From Blasia pusilla (lineage: Eukaryota; Marchantiophyta; Marchantiopsida; Blasiales): 64,000 bases of DNA. The translations under genes and the position numbers were made by a program. The stretch lies in assembly GCA_050084515.1 (NCBI GenBank), contig CM114272.1, forward strand, positions 57,350,001-57,414,000. Direction: 5' to 3'. The notes under the pieces were generated by a model. That model was not told the origin of the DNA. It ran no database searches and worked only from the letters and a program-made list of their open reading frames with translations. Shown in pieces: positions 12,690-25,835 of the stretch (position 1 is the stretch's first letter; each line of letters begins with the position of its first letter).

Positions 12690-13730
12690 CAAGTCGATGA
12701 GAAGGTCGCCTTAGCTAAGTGGGGAAGTATCGCAAATAGCTAAGTCTATGACGCCCACACTAGCAAGGACCCAAGTAGCAAGTCATGATCGCAAGTCTAA
12801 GGAGGAAAGACCTTGGTATGACCCACCAAAGTTGTAACTTAGACTAGCTCGTCGCGAGATTAGGAAAGGCGGTAGAACTAGCCACTGGAATAACACAAGG
12901 CAAGAGACACACAAGTCTTGTGACTAGCTTTAGGTGAGAAAGGCCAAGACGTAGCCACTCCAACGGACAGAGCCAAGGCAAACAAATCTTGAGACCTTAA
13001 AGCCAAGTGCCAAGTCAAGGGCGAGAAGAAGATGGACGAGACGCCATGAGACGTAACAAGACAACCGTGAGACACAAAACGGGGAGTCAAGATGGGCGCT
13101 AGCCGTGGGATACATGAAATATGGGTTCAAACTCCCATATTTGTTTTGGAAGTTGAGATTTGCATAAGTTACAAGAAGCCTCCGCCAAGCTGTCTTGATG
13201 GATAACTAGTCAAATGCTAGTCTAAGGGTCCGAGGATCGTGAACAATGTTTGGGTTGGGGGCCAAAATCAAGGCCCGAGGGGAACAATTGTGGGGTTTAG
13301 AGTTTAAAATGGGGTTTCCCCATAGAGCCACATAATTACCTTTGGGGTGGGGGGGATACTCTCCCTCTTCATTTGCTCAAGTCCTTGAAATGAGAACTAA
13401 TCGTGATGTGTGTTTGCTTGTGTTTCAAGTTTAAGCTAAGGGACACACCTTGAGGAATTAATTGATCCGCTCCGGGTTAGGCGAGCAACTTGGAGAGATT
13501 GATCAAGGCTTGGGGAAGAGGCTTCATAGGAAGACGCTATGTACTTTGGGAGACTCAACTCGATTATCGCTAAATGGCTTTTTGGCTACTTAAGGACCGT
13601 AGAATCGATTACCTCTTTGGCACTCAATCTAAGTCTTCCAATTGCAAAGCTCAAGGTTGAGAGAGCTTTGAGATGAAGCTAGGTGAAGTAGAGGATGACC
13701 TCTATGATGACAAGCCCACATTAGGTTCGA
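12690..13730 (+). repeat. Old repeat, copy 1 of a diverged direct pair
   Basis: The ordered motifs AGGAGGAAAGACCTTGGT, GACTAGCTCGTCGCGAGA, ACAAGAAGCCTCCGCCAAGC and GCTCAAGGTTGAGAG recur in the same order and orientation about 1.7-1.9 kb downstream. Divergence is high and no protein domain was recognised in the intervening DNA. They may be old LTRs of a short non-autonomous element, or a segmental duplication. Confidence 0.5.
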
Positions 13731-14654
13731 GCAAGGATCCGCATTGGCCAGGCACTGTGTGGGTCAACGGGTGACAAGAACAAGCAATGGATCGCTGGAC
13801 TGAGTGCGGGTTGGTCAAGCCCAGGTCTACATTGCATGCGCGGTAGGCCCAAGTGCGAGCTATAGGAACCCACGCCTGCTTGGACATATTTGTTTGAGGG
13901 ATGGACATAATTGCACCGAAATGGATTTTGTCCATAGGTAACCAGAGAGAGAGAGAGAGAGAGATTGTGAGATATACTTTAATTATTTTTGAATTGCTTT
14001 TAGCTACTTGCCTCTATATTTGGATTGCGTGGATAGATATCTAGTCTAGTTTTTTCTTTTTTTTATTCGTGATAACTAGGTATGTTTTATAGCGATATGT
14101 ATGCATACAACAACATGGATGCAAAATGAGTGAATCCTACATCCCTTAGACTCCACCCTCCAAGTTGATTTTTCTCTTGTATCTTGACCAAATAGTTCAA
14201 CTATAAGCTATATGGCACAAGGCTAAACTTGGACATAAGAATAATATTGAAATTCTAAGATAATATTACATCGTTCTTTGAGTTGTAAATCATCATAGTA
14301 AATCCATATCCCCAAAAGGCTAGAAGACATAATCACACCATCTTATTATATATAACTTCATTCCAACCTCTTTTGTCAAGACTCTTCCAATCTCAATAAT
14401 AGAGAATCATAGATATATAGATATCCAAGACTTCTATTCATAGATATCCAAGACTTTAATAAAATGGAAATTATTGCTTTCAAGATCACGGCATTTTTGT
14501 AAGTTAGAAACCTTTGACGTCCTAGTAAGTTAGAAACCTTTGACGTCCTACTGCCTTCAAGTTTCTTTTCTTCTACGTCTTTTTAGGAAAAGGGGGGGAG
14601 GGCGCAATCTTATTTAAGATCTAGATTAAAGGTATTTGCCTTCCATTTCAAACC

Positions 14655-15400
14655 AAAATTAGGGGGCGTCGTGAATAGCTAAGTCTATGGCACTCACGCT
14701 AGTGGGAACAAGGAAAGAGAGTTATGATCATGGATCAAAGGAGGAGAGACCTTGGTGTTACCCATGAAAGTCAAAATCTAGACTAGCTAGTCACGAGACT
14801 AGTAAAGGCAAAGGAATCGTCCGTAAGCCTAACGCTAGCTAAGAAAGGCACACGCCTTGAGACTAACCTTAGGGAAGAAAGAGATAAGGGCAAGCAAGGT
14901 AAAAATCCTTGAGTTGGTTTCCAAATCAAAGGCAAGTAGCAAGAAACAAAGGAGTAGTCAAGAAAGGCAAGACACTCTAAGACTAGTTATGAAACTTAAA
15001 GGGTGGCAATACAACCACAAGATGGCAAGCCATGTGCTAGCCATGAGCTTTGAAAAATGGGTGTTCAAGTTCCAAGATGTATTTGGGGCATGAGCAGGTG
15101 CACAATTTACAAGAAGACCATGCCAAGCCATCTTGGGAGTTAACCAATCAAACGCATGTCTATAGGTTGTGAACTCCCTAATTCTCTCTCCTTGAGGCTT
15201 TCTAGAGAGACGATGTGCATTCAGGGGGAGTTGGAACTAATTAGCATTTGGTGTCTACCAAGTTATCCACAAAATGCGAGATAGTTTGGTCTTTGAGACT
15301 CAACCTAAGGCTTCCACTCATGAATCACAAGGTTGGGATCTCATTGTGGACAAGCGAGGATGAATAGAGCTTGAAGTCTTCGACAAAGGTAATTTCTTCT
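14655..15400 (+). repeat. Old repeat, copy 2 of the diverged direct pair
   Basis: It matches the 12.7-13.7 kb copy through AGGAGGAGAGACCTTGGTG, GACTAGCTAGTCACGAGACT, ACAAGAAGACCATGCCAAGC and CACAAGGTTGGGATC. It is shorter than copy 1, so one copy has indels. The plus-strand frame of 78 codons at 14857-15093 is Lys/Ser-rich and unsupported as a gene. Confidence 0.5.
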
Positions 15401-17350
15401 GAATTTAAAAAATTCAAAAGAAATGATCTTTAAGTAGGCTTTTACGCAATGTTTAAGTAGGCTCTCCTTCCTGCTTTATTTAATTACTAGAGTTAATTAA
15501 AAGGGAAAGAAGAACGATAAAATAGGATGGGAGAACCCATCAAGAATTATTTTTTAGAGAAGATAATGGACTTGGAATATAGTTTTGAAATACCATATTG
15601 CTATTACTAAATTCCCATCAATTGTCAAATAAATTTTTTTCCAAAGTGAGGGATTACTTGAACTAATGCTATTCCATCTACATATAGAATCCACTCATCT
15701 TGCTAAAGTAGAATATAATATCTTTTAGTGCATCATTAGTGATTCCACTCACCTTGCTAAAGTAGAATATAATATCTTTTAGCGCATCATTATTCTCATT
15801 ATTATTATTATTATTATTATCATTAGTCATTATTCTCTCCTACTGAAAGGCACATTAAGAAATTCAAGGTTCTAAAAACATCTCAAGTATGTTAAACCAA
15901 TACATTGGTCAAAAGTGGCCAAAAATGTTCTCACATCAAGTTACTCAATTCATCAAAATCCTCAATTGGGAAATTTTAATATCATATTTCTAGTTCTAAA
16001 AATACATCAATTTTCTTCAACCAAGAGAATTTTTATCCTATTTTAATCACATTAATATAGCAACAATACACTTTCATATCAAAATTAAAACGCTGAATGC
16101 TCCTTGCCATAAATGTGTTGTAAGAAAGTCTTTCACAACTTGCTTGCATGTATTTCTCCAAGCATTTTTTTGGAAATAGTTACCATATTTCAATCATCAA
16201 AAGTCCTCTTAACATCATATGCTAAAATTTTGTCTAATTTTCATATGAGTATAAATTGAATGAACCCAATCATCTATTAGATTAGATTTGTAATCCTTTT
16301 TCATCTTTGAGCATTTCATGGATGGCATGGACCTTGCAGCACTAGAATTTCTCTCCTCTTTTCGTCGTATCTTATCCACCTTTCTTTTCTACATTTAGTA
16401 CTTTTTCTTCTTTTCTTGATTGATCTTGTATTTTTGTGCCCTTGGAATACACTTAGCAAGATGGATTATCCAATCCTTTATTGGGAATCTATCTGTCATT
16501 GTCTTTCTTTCTACTAGTCCTCGTTTGTATAATCCTTCCTCAATATTCCATCCTTCCTTTTCAAAGGAATGGTAAGCATTGGAGAAAGGTTGTTTTGTGT
16601 AAATGACCTTCCTCCAAAGAAGGATAAAATCTCGAAAATTTTTATTTCCAATATCTCTTTTCTAAGTAAATTTCTTTTGTCTTCATTTTTCTCTTTTCAC
16701 CTCATTTAAACGAAGTTCTATGTTTTCGTATCAATCATTTTTTATAGCACATGACATAGTGCTTGGAAAGGAAAACCAACATCAATGCTAACACCAATAA
16801 TACAATTCCATTCCTTTCAAAGTTTACACTTACTATTCTCCTTTGCAGATTACTAAACAATAATCCCCTTAGCCCATTTCACAACTTAGAGGCATCTTTC
16901 TAAATCTACTTTCGCTTTACCCAAATTTAGGACCATTCACACTTATTCGAAACAAATTTAATTCGATGTCATTTTATCATTTATCCTCTACAAACTCTAT
17001 ACTTCAATCAATTACAATTATCTTGACTGTATAAAGAAGTGCTAGTGGGCACTAATATGAGGCATATGTTTATGACAGTCATTACCGTAAAAAATATGAT
17101 CAATTCTTCAACTAAATCCCATAATTATTTAATGTCCGGGTAAATCAACTTTGAATGTTGCTATTTGTGGAATCCATCACCAGATTTTGATTCATGCTTT
17201 CTTCTCAAAGGGCATTGAGGATTGGTTCCACTCCTAAATTAAAATCAAAATAATGCCCCACTCCTCTAGATAATTCCATCCCTCCTTAAAAATGTAAACA
17301 ATACCACTCCTCTCCTTCCCCTCCTCCCACCAAAATAATATCTACTAACT
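15400..17350. other. AT-rich intergenic DNA with small tandem duplications
   Basis: No gene was recognised. A tandem duplication of about 54 bases around CTTGCTAAAGTAGAATATAA lies at about 15690-15795, followed by a short ATT run near 15802-15820. The rest is AT-rich single-copy-looking DNA. Confidence 0.55.
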
Positions 17351-19900
17351 AATTCATTAGGTAGTCTTAAGGACGTCGACCTGCATCTAAGCTCCTCGAC
17401 GTGTCCCTGAATCTAGGCTCAGCGATGAAATCACTGAGATCTTAGGTTCAGGGACATGTCCACTTTCGTTTCCACCGTTACTCTGGATATCTTTCTGCTC
17501 CGTGCAAATTCTCCCATTCAGTTAGGTTCAGGGACATATCCACTTTCGTTTCTGCCGTTACTCTGTTTGTGGATAATTTTTGGCTTCGTACAAATTTTCC
17601 GTTTCCAAGGTTACTTGTTTTAGTCGTCGGTATTGTTATCGTGGCGATACGTCGGTGCTCGATAAAGATTTACCTTGCCGAATTCGATCTGCATTATAAC
17701 CCAGGGGTGTTCAATGTTTGCATTTGCTGAACTGAGTCAGAAAAATCATTCGGCAGTCTTCGTCGGACTTCATAGCGCAAGAATATTTCGTTGCAGAAAG
17801 TTTCAGGTTTCCTGTGGGAAGACACTTCACGGGCACATCCCTGATACGACTGTGGATTGCTTGAGACAAAAGATCATGGATTCATCTAGTCACGCCCTAT
17901 GGTAGGGGAATGAGTTACCCAAGTACTGGAGCTTATCCCCAAGGGCCGACTCCTTGAAGAGTTTTCTGCTTCATATGAGTGTGAATAGCTCAGGGCCAAA
18001 TCCAGATCGACCCATGGTAAGGGAAGAAATGATCCAACTATTGAGCTTGGTATTTTGCCTCCGCAATAATCTGAGAGCTTTGTTCCATCATAGAGAAAGT
18101 AACATCAAGGCCGACAGAAATTGAGATTAACCCAAGTGGGAAAAGTTGTTATGTTAAATGCTTCTTGTAGTGCCCACGCGGACTCAAACGACCAAGTCTT
18201 AGGTCTTCAGAGCTAAGTGAAGAGACTAAGGTAGTTCGGATTCCTTCCATCGTCCGACATAAAGCAACATAACGGTGCACAGTTAGCTCCAAAGAGTTCA
18301 ACCAGAAGTCTTCATTGCCAACTCTATCCCCATCCAGAATATTAATGCTGGTTCTTCAGTATCAAATGTTATCCAGTATAGTGACCCAGTGGAGTTGCAA
18401 GTCTTTTCACTACTAGACTGAATTTACAAGGGTACAAACTCGGCCTAAGGGTAACTTCACTCGGCTGAAGTAGTTCACTTAAAAACACGGACTATAAACT
18501 GGAAAGAGTCCACGTTCGCACATGCCACAGGGAGATAACGGTGTTCACTACGCAGTTGCAGCATTAGATTGGGTGCATTAACTGGACGATCAGGGTAATT
18601 ACTAAGATATACTCGAGCAACAATCGAATGACCCATCCGGCTTACAGGCCTTGGGCATTGAAACGATATCTCGAGATGATTATAATCCATCCACAAAGGA
18701 GCACAAAATGGGCGAGAGAAAAACTCACGTCAATAGTGCTCCTACGAAAGTGCAGAGGGATGTACTGTGTAACCATACTATGACCGTTTCTAGTTCAAGG
18801 AATATGCCATCAGTTGGTAGTGCATGTTGAATCCTCAAAGAAATTCAGTACAGGTCTATGATTTGTTCATCACTTGGCTTTCTTCCTTGGTCGACTTCAT
18901 TCCACTGGATTCCAAAAGGCTGTCAGATGGTAGTGCATGTTGTATCCGCACAAAATATCAGAACAGGTCTATGTAATGATCCTCATTCAGCACTTCTTGG
19001 AAAGTTGGAAACCTTCGATATTCTAAGATTCGTCGAGAAAAATCAATGCTGAGAGGTTTCATGCAGTCTGCACAGTACGATCCTCCTCACGCAGACTAGC
19101 TATTGAGCGGGACTTTGGTCCATGGAACGCAAGTAGTGACAGTGAGGCTCGGACACTAGGGATCTCGCAGCTACACAAGTGATTGGAAGAACTGCACCTG
19201 TCATAAGAGAACACCCACTCTGGAAGACCACATGCGTCTCCGAAAGTGCAAAACGATTCCTACAGCTGCATTTTGGGATAAGGTGATCCATCCCTCTACA
19301 ACAGACGTAATTTGGGGAGTTCCCTAGAACTACAAATCTACAGAAACCCATCACAGTCGTAGTCATCCAAGGTGGTTGGTGATGCAGATTTGATGGCATC
19401 TCAGGTGCACCACGCTTTCCCTCGAGTCATGAGGACTCGACCTGTCTCAGAGTTGGGGGGCTCCAACACGGACCTGTTTTAAGAAATCCAACTGCAAAAG
19501 TTCAAACAACACTGGCACCACTCTGGAAAATTGAACCCTAGCGTGAAATTTTCAATTCCACCCCACCCCAGGCTCCATAACATCGCACTGACCAACAAAC
19601 AAGGGAAGAACATGCAGAGAACTCCGGCAACCCACGAGAGAACGGGAAACAGAAGATGACAGCCAGATTGAAGGAGAAAACAAATCGACTCTCCGCCATC
19701 TGCAAGCGCAACCGGAGACCCTAACACTCGTGCTCCAGCGGAAGCAGACTGTGGGCTTCAGAGCAGTTTTGCATCTTTGTAAGGAAAACGCGAAGGACGC
19801 GAAGGGGCAGTTCGGTGTGGCAGAAGTTTGCCATCGCAGCTGTCACTTCTGAACCCTAAGATCCTAAACCCTAAATCGTACCGTCGATAAGAAGTCGGCA
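17350..19900. other. Less AT-rich block, possible decayed gene, not assignable
   Basis: Composition rises here, and plausible short coding frames occur on both strands (plus 17675-17905; minus 18475-18696, 19100-19399 and 19479-19727). None shows a recognised domain and no consistent exon chain could be built. Two small tandem duplications are visible: GGTTCAGGGACATRTCCACT at 17446 and 17524, and a GGTAGTGCATGTTG-containing unit of about 115 bases at 18810 and 18926. The block ends in CCTAAACCCTAAATC, a sequence common near plant genes. Confidence 0.3.
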
Positions 19901-21050
19901 TATTTCGGAAATTTTATTATTCTTTATAAATATACGTTTATTTTTTTAAGACTTTCATTATTTTAATAAATTAAAAATTAAAAATAATATTATGAAGGGG
20001 TTAAGTTAGTTTGTTTTGAAAACCAAATAATGAATGCCACCTATTAAATTTGAATGAATATTATTTTAATTTTATCATAAACTAAGCTTAGAAGTACAAT
20101 GAAGGGAAAGTTTTAATACTTAGATCATTTTCACATTCAACCTATTATTAGAGAATGCCTTCTTGATTTCTCAACAATCGGTTGTGGTCTTTGGATTTTT
20201 GACTCTTTGGATTCCTTTCTTTTGTTTTTCTGATGAATTTTCCACCTTGCATATTTATTGAGGTTTATTACTTTTCCTTCTTGATTTGCAAACATCTCTT
20301 TGTTTGACATGTGACAATCGGGCAACAAATATTTCTCCTTTTATGTGCAACAAGAAAAAATATTTTATCTGCAATATGATTAGTCATGTTGCTATGGTGC
20401 ATGGCATAATCTGCCCGCTAGTTTTGTTTAAAAATTTAACAAGAAATCACTTTTAAAATTAAAAAATATCAATGAAAAATTCCAAAGTATCATCATTATC
20501 TTTTCTCACTTGAAAATTAAAAAATCTCTTTGAAAATTTCTTGCCAAAAATTTGAACAATTTTTTTAAAGTTTAGTTTGGAGGGGAATTTAATTCATATT
20601 TTAGGAAAAAAATAGAGAGACAACACGACATTGTTGGGATAAAATTTATTCTCCCAACTAATAAAAAGAATATTCCTATTCTTGTTTTTTTTATTGGAAG
20701 AAAATTTTCATCTCTATTTTGTAAGAAAAATTGATCAAATGAGTGGTTTTCTTTTATTAAATGAAAGATGGTGATTTGAAAAAATAAATTATCTTCTCCC
20801 CAATTAATAAAAGAAAATAAATGAAGTGTTTTTTGAAAGCCAAATTACAAAATTTACATGCATTATTAAAGAAATCTATCTTTAATATTTTTTCATCTTT
20901 TCAAATGTTAAATTCTAAAATTCATAGTGCGACCAATAACTTCACATTATCCTCCTCCATATGCGAGTTGTTTCATTTCCAAACATCTCACACAATCCAT
21001 CCCACATGCAAGAAAAACAAGCGAACGGCCAAGAATAGACTTGAATAGGA
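19900..21050. other. Very AT-rich intergenic DNA
   Basis: Only stop-rich frames and A/T runs are present. Nothing was recognised on either strand. Confidence 0.6.
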
Positions 21051-23850
21051 GGCGCAGGAAGCAAATGATAGAAGTGAGGGCTACAAGAAGTATGAAACAT
21101 TAATAAGGGCGTAGAATGGGCTGAATGTATGACAATGTAGAAATGATGTGGATGGAGTAAAGAGGACGATTATACATTGGATTGCCCATAGCGCTCTGGA
21201 TGAATTTTGTATCATTTGAAAAAGGTAAAATAAGTTAATATGAATAAGTTAAAAACTTAGTATTGATAGCCTAGAGTAGTGTTAAAAAATAGTCTAGAAG
21301 GTACAACTTATTAGACATATATAATGCTGTAAGAATTGGCAGAGTGATTAAATAAGAGAGTTGTTGCAAAATGCTATTCAAGCAAGGTGGATTGTTTGTT
21401 ATTTTGGCAATAGTTAGAGATAAGGTGAGTTATGAATATTCATGTGGGCTTGGATTATACATCTAATAAGTGCAGAAGGGAGAAAATTGCGAATTACAAG
21501 TGCTCTTAGAACCATAATAGGTGGAAGCAATGACTGAAACATGCGAATAAAAGAATTATTAGGTTGGAGTAGCTTATGAGTTCATATCTTCTATAAGTTT
21601 GCAAACTATTGAGAAGTATGAATGGAGTTGTAGACAATACATACAAAGGCTGCCATACACACATAGCTAAGTGTAGAGTATGCAAGAAATTGTTGTCATG
21701 CACATGAGGTTCATAAGCAGTACATAATCATAAATTGTGGTGATGATTGGTGGTTGAGGGAAAGAAACGCTTAGCTGATGTGTTGAAACACATATCATGC
21801 ATTCTGCCAGGGTAGAGCAACATGAAGCTTCAGTGAATTGAAATGAATACATATTGTGAAGAATTATTGGAACATAATGAATAAAGTATGAAGCACCCTG
21901 AATGCGAAGATCAACAATAATTGTGATAGGGGCAGGAAGATATGGTGGAAGTAAATTGAAATGTTTCATATTGTAGCTTGAAGAAAATTTGCAAGTGTAG
22001 AGAGTGAACATAGAACCAGAGTAGCTAATAACATCTGGATTAAAATGAATACTCGTTGTGAGGAATTCTTGGAACAAAATGAATGAAGCATAAAGCAGTC
22101 TGAATGTGAAAATCAGCAGTAATTGTCATAGAGGAAAACAGACATAGTGGAAGTAATTCGAGATGTTTCACTGTAGGTGGAAGAAAATTTGCAAGCGGAG
22201 AGAGTTAATACAAAACTAGAGTAGCTAATAACATCTGAAGCTTGATATGGGCTCTGTGAAGAGCAATAGACAAGTTGTAGAAGTCAGCTGCAAAGTGAAG
22301 CTTGGCTATTAGCAATTGTTGTGTAACATGGTAATTGTGAGGAAACAGGAGAATGGTGGAAGAAATGTGGATGTAAACCATCTCTAAGTAACTACAAGTT
22401 AAGATTATCCTTGATTATTTGTACCTGTTGCTTCAGTGCCTCGTCATGGTCAATGCAATCATGCATATTTGAAACAACGGATCAAAACTCAACTCTTGTT
22501 GATTATAGCTTTAGATTTGTTTCTTCTAAAGCAAGAGTACTTGCAAAATTCTCTACCCTTGCTGAATGCAAGGACTCATTGACATCTGCAAGTCTTGAAG
22601 TAAGGTCGGCTGATCTTTGGTCTGCTGGAGCAAGAGCACACGATATCCTCCTGTAAACCTGAAAAGGTATTGTGTCATTGTTGACTGCTGAGGTCTCGGG
22701 AGATGAAGACTGATCATCATGAAATATTGAACCAACATGGATAGGATGTAGATTCCTTTGATGCTGAGGTCGATTCCACCTACCCCGTCTTGGTACTTCA
22801 CCTCACCCTCATTTGTCCAACCTGCACCATAATGAACACAATCAGGAAAGTAGTAAGTGAACACATGGAAAAAGTTCAAAATTTGGGAGTAGCAAATGTT
22901 ATAAATACTACAACAACATTCTAGTAGAAGATGGCAAAGAAACCGATGTGTATATTGAATGGAAATTTGACATAAATAATAGCAGAAAGGGAGAGTAAGT
23001 ACATCAGAACATAAAGTGACTGAATAGGAATTGATAATGACTATATGAATGTGGGAGCTAAAATTAAGGTGTGTTTAGTTCCAGAAGAGCATGACCTGGT
23101 TGAACATAGAAGATACTGCAAGCTCACTTGAATAAGAAATGAAACATGTATGCTCATGTGCATATCAAAATCTTAGATCATTATCAAGTGAGAAAGTGGA
23201 AGTATGTACCCATCAGAATCTTAGATCGATTAAAGTGATAAAGCAAAAGCATAATAGCACATGTATAAGAAGTAGAACTCCACAGAGAATAGCCAATCAT
23301 GAAATCTGCAAGAAGGAGAAATGCACTCTACTCTAGCCTACATTAAGTTAAATGCTATACATTACACTTGCCTAAATAATGAAGCAAAGTTTAGCAGCAT
23401 ATGCATTAGATATGGAATTAACACAAATTGAGATGCCCATTACGTGTGCAACAAAAAAATATCCATCATGCTCCAATTGAGCTTAGGTAAAGTATCATAT
23501 TGCTACAACTGCGTAAAAGATGACTTGGGAAGAAGCATATGCCAATGTTAGAAAACCAATTGTGGACATTGAGTGAAACTTGATGCATGAATCAAGAAAA
23601 TTTGTGAAGTAGATGCCTAGTAAGAATTTTTAGGGTAAAAAACCAATGTTGAACTGGAGTAAGAACTTGCACAGTTGTGGATATGTCTTAATGGTTCTGA
23701 TTGGGCACATGTGAACCAGAAGAACTTGCATGGACAATAATAGTAGTTTGTAAAGATACAAAGGTGAGTTGTTAGACTTCAAGCTAAGAGAAAATTGTAA
23801 GAGAATCTGTAGTGGAGGTTTGTGTAAGAATGAAGAATACAAAAAAACAA
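21050..23850. other. Intergenic or intronic DNA with a 201-bp tandem duplication
   Basis: A diverged tandem duplication (ATGAATACATATTGTGAAGA at about 21843 and ATGAATACTCGTTGTGAGGA at about 22044) spans about 400 bases. A minus-strand stretch at about 22480-22800 reads as a Ser/Leu/Glu-rich, possibly coiled-coil peptide with stops. It lies downstream of the Pif1 relic and could be a decayed downstream exon, but I cannot identify it. Confidence 0.35.
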
Positions 23851-23860
23851 ACTTTACATA

Positions 23861-24409
23861 CTATGCGTATTTGCATTTGCTTGGGGATTGGAGAGTATAG
23901 TTGTGTTCAAAACCAGAGTTTGACCCAAAGCCAAGATCATGTGAATTGCCCAAAGAGAACTCAACCTTGGGTTTAGCTGGTGCATTTGAATTGGGAATAT
24001 GAGACAAGATGATAACATCATCAAACTCAAGCAATGCAGGGAAATGATTGGGGTTGTCAACATCAATAGGTAATGGCTCAAACTCAGGTAGCGGGCCATT
24101 ATCCAGCGCCAATTTCATCCTCTCAAGAAGATAGCTTGCATTGGTTGAAGAAAGGTCAAGCAATATGTCAATAGGTAAATTCATCTAGTGCCTGAGTGCA
24201 CACAGATGGTCTAGCCTTATCCCTCTGGATATTATATTGAGAAGCCGTGCTGCATCTTTGCTTGTCAGTGTTGTCTCCTTGAATTTGACATTCTTAAACT
24301 TCATGGCTTCTTTCTGGATGCATGTTGTAAAATCGCAAGTGTAAGTATATGGTGGAGTTGTCTTCTCTGAACACTTAATGGAAAATTGCACAATGAAATG
24401 AGATATCAA
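23861..24409 (-). pseudogene. Unrecognised coding relic downstream of the helicase fragment
   Basis: Two minus-strand frames (24409-24185 and 24184-23861) are in the same register and separated by a single TAG. Together they read as one segment of about 180 codons. The first part contains KDAARLLNIISRG; the second starts MNLPIDILLDLSSTN and has ELER-like and acidic runs (EFEPLPIDVDNPN). A further segment at 24667-24467 (SYLDFASMILSDIKSELEG) and one at 24928-24740, ending at a good donor (CTAAG|GTAATT), lie upstream on the same strand. The order suggests 3' exons of the same decayed gene as the Pif1-like part, but no family was recognised. Confidence 0.35.
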
Positions 24410-24959
24410 AATTTGAAAAGTACCTACTGCGGATGCATTCTTGTTGATTCGACAAAATTTGGAATCTCAAATCTGGCCTTGGTTAATCAGTGACTGTATT
24501 TGCCTTCCAAGTACCCTATGTTCCCAAAAAGAAGGAACCAAGCCTAAATTATCCATGTACTTTATCTGATTTTCATTTGGGAAAATTAATCGTGGCTTAT
24601 ACCCCTCTAGCTCAGACTTGATGTCACTGAGAATCATGCTTGCAAAATCAAGATAGCTTGAAAGCACATGGTAAAAATATGTAAGAAGAGAGAATCGAGA
24701 TTATTAGAAAATTACCAATAGAGAGGGGTTAGTAAATTACCTTAGGTGCGTTCCTATCTTGTCGTTGATGGTCATTTGCAGACTGCACTGTTGGCCATGG
24801 GTATGGATTAGATTCATGCTAAAAAAGTGAGATTTGTGTTTGCTGAGGGACTTGGGGCAAAGCTCTTGCAACACGGCCCTGGCTTGAATTGCCTCTTGTC
24901 GACATTTTTTGGCAGCCGCATGAAGCATCCAGTGGATTAAGAATGTTGACCAAGAACAT

Positions 24960-25835
24960 AGAAATCATAAGGCTCTAGCTTACCCAATATTCGCAGTTGT
25001 TTCTTGGTCTTAACACGTGATAATATAACATTTTCTAGGCCATAGGCAAATATAAAGTTAATAACCAATAAACATGGATCAACTATTGTTGAACCTTGGC
25101 TCTTATGAGTTGTCATAGCTTATCCTAATACTAGAGGAAAAGTCCTCTTAGTGAACTTCTGATTGGAGTCGTACCTCAGTGTAGAGAAGTTGGTCCTAGT
25201 AATAGCAACAGAGTTGCTGTTGGAATCAAACTTCACAATTATTTTAACTAGAATATCACTCTCATGAAGAAGATCATGTATAGATCCAATAGAGCCATTG
25301 GCTACTTGTATCTTCAAGTTGATATTTGACGTCAGCATAACCTTGCAGTGCTTAGCAATAAATGTCAGCTGATGGGAAGAAGAATCATTGACCCAAGAGC
25401 TTAATTGAGTAGATGAAAGTGCATCAGTAAGCATATCAACCTTAACAATGGAAGCATCACCACAGATTCTTCTTAGAGCAAGCAAGTTGAAAACTGACCC
25501 ATTGTCATAGTGTGTGCAAATAATTGTGGTATCTGATGAAACATAATGTGTTGCTTCATCCTCAGACACAAAGCAAGGGCCTAGGCATTAATGTATCTGA
25601 GATGTAGTTGGTAAGCTTGTCCTAATTGAGTTAAGGAAAGCATTGAAAGGAGGGTCCTTAAAATGGCGCATATGAGAAGCCATTTTATATGTTGTAGCAA
25701 ATGTAAACAATGGTGATGAGCTAATATGACATCTGGTGCAATATGTGAGTCTTGTGATTGCATACAGGTGGGAGTTAGCAAGGATCTCCAACTAGAACTA
25801 AAAGTTTGTCAACAAAGGGCTGAGCAACAGTAGTG
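24960..25835 (-). pseudogene. Broken Pif1-like (SF1) DNA helicase
   Basis: On the minus strand the relic reads, in order: a nucleotide-binding segment VGDPC-stop-LPPV (the Q of the usual GDxxQLPPV is a TAA); an FNAFLNSIRT segment typical of Pif1 (LNxIR); then after an in-frame TAA a 149-codon frame (25569-25120) with NGSIGSIHDLL and VKIIVKFDS. After another stop come AMTTHKSQGST (motif V, xxTIHKSQG) and VILSRVKT (motif VI, VxLSR). These motifs and their order are diagnostic for Pif1-family helicases, which unwind DNA 5'-3' and also occur in Helitrons. The N-terminal Walker A part was not found. At least three stops make it a pseudogene. Whether it came from a host gene or a Helitron is unknown; no Rep domain or Helitron end was seen. 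Confidence 0.68.

Noticed and set aside
22411-22879. Overlapping plus and minus frames near 22.5 kb considered as a gene
   Set aside because: Neither frame shows a domain and both are broken by stops when extended; kept only as a note in the intergenic entry.
23861-25835. The helicase relic considered as proof of a Helitron
   Set aside because: No HUH/Rep endonuclease, no TC...CTRR ends and no end hairpin were found, so only a Pif1-like helicase is claimed.
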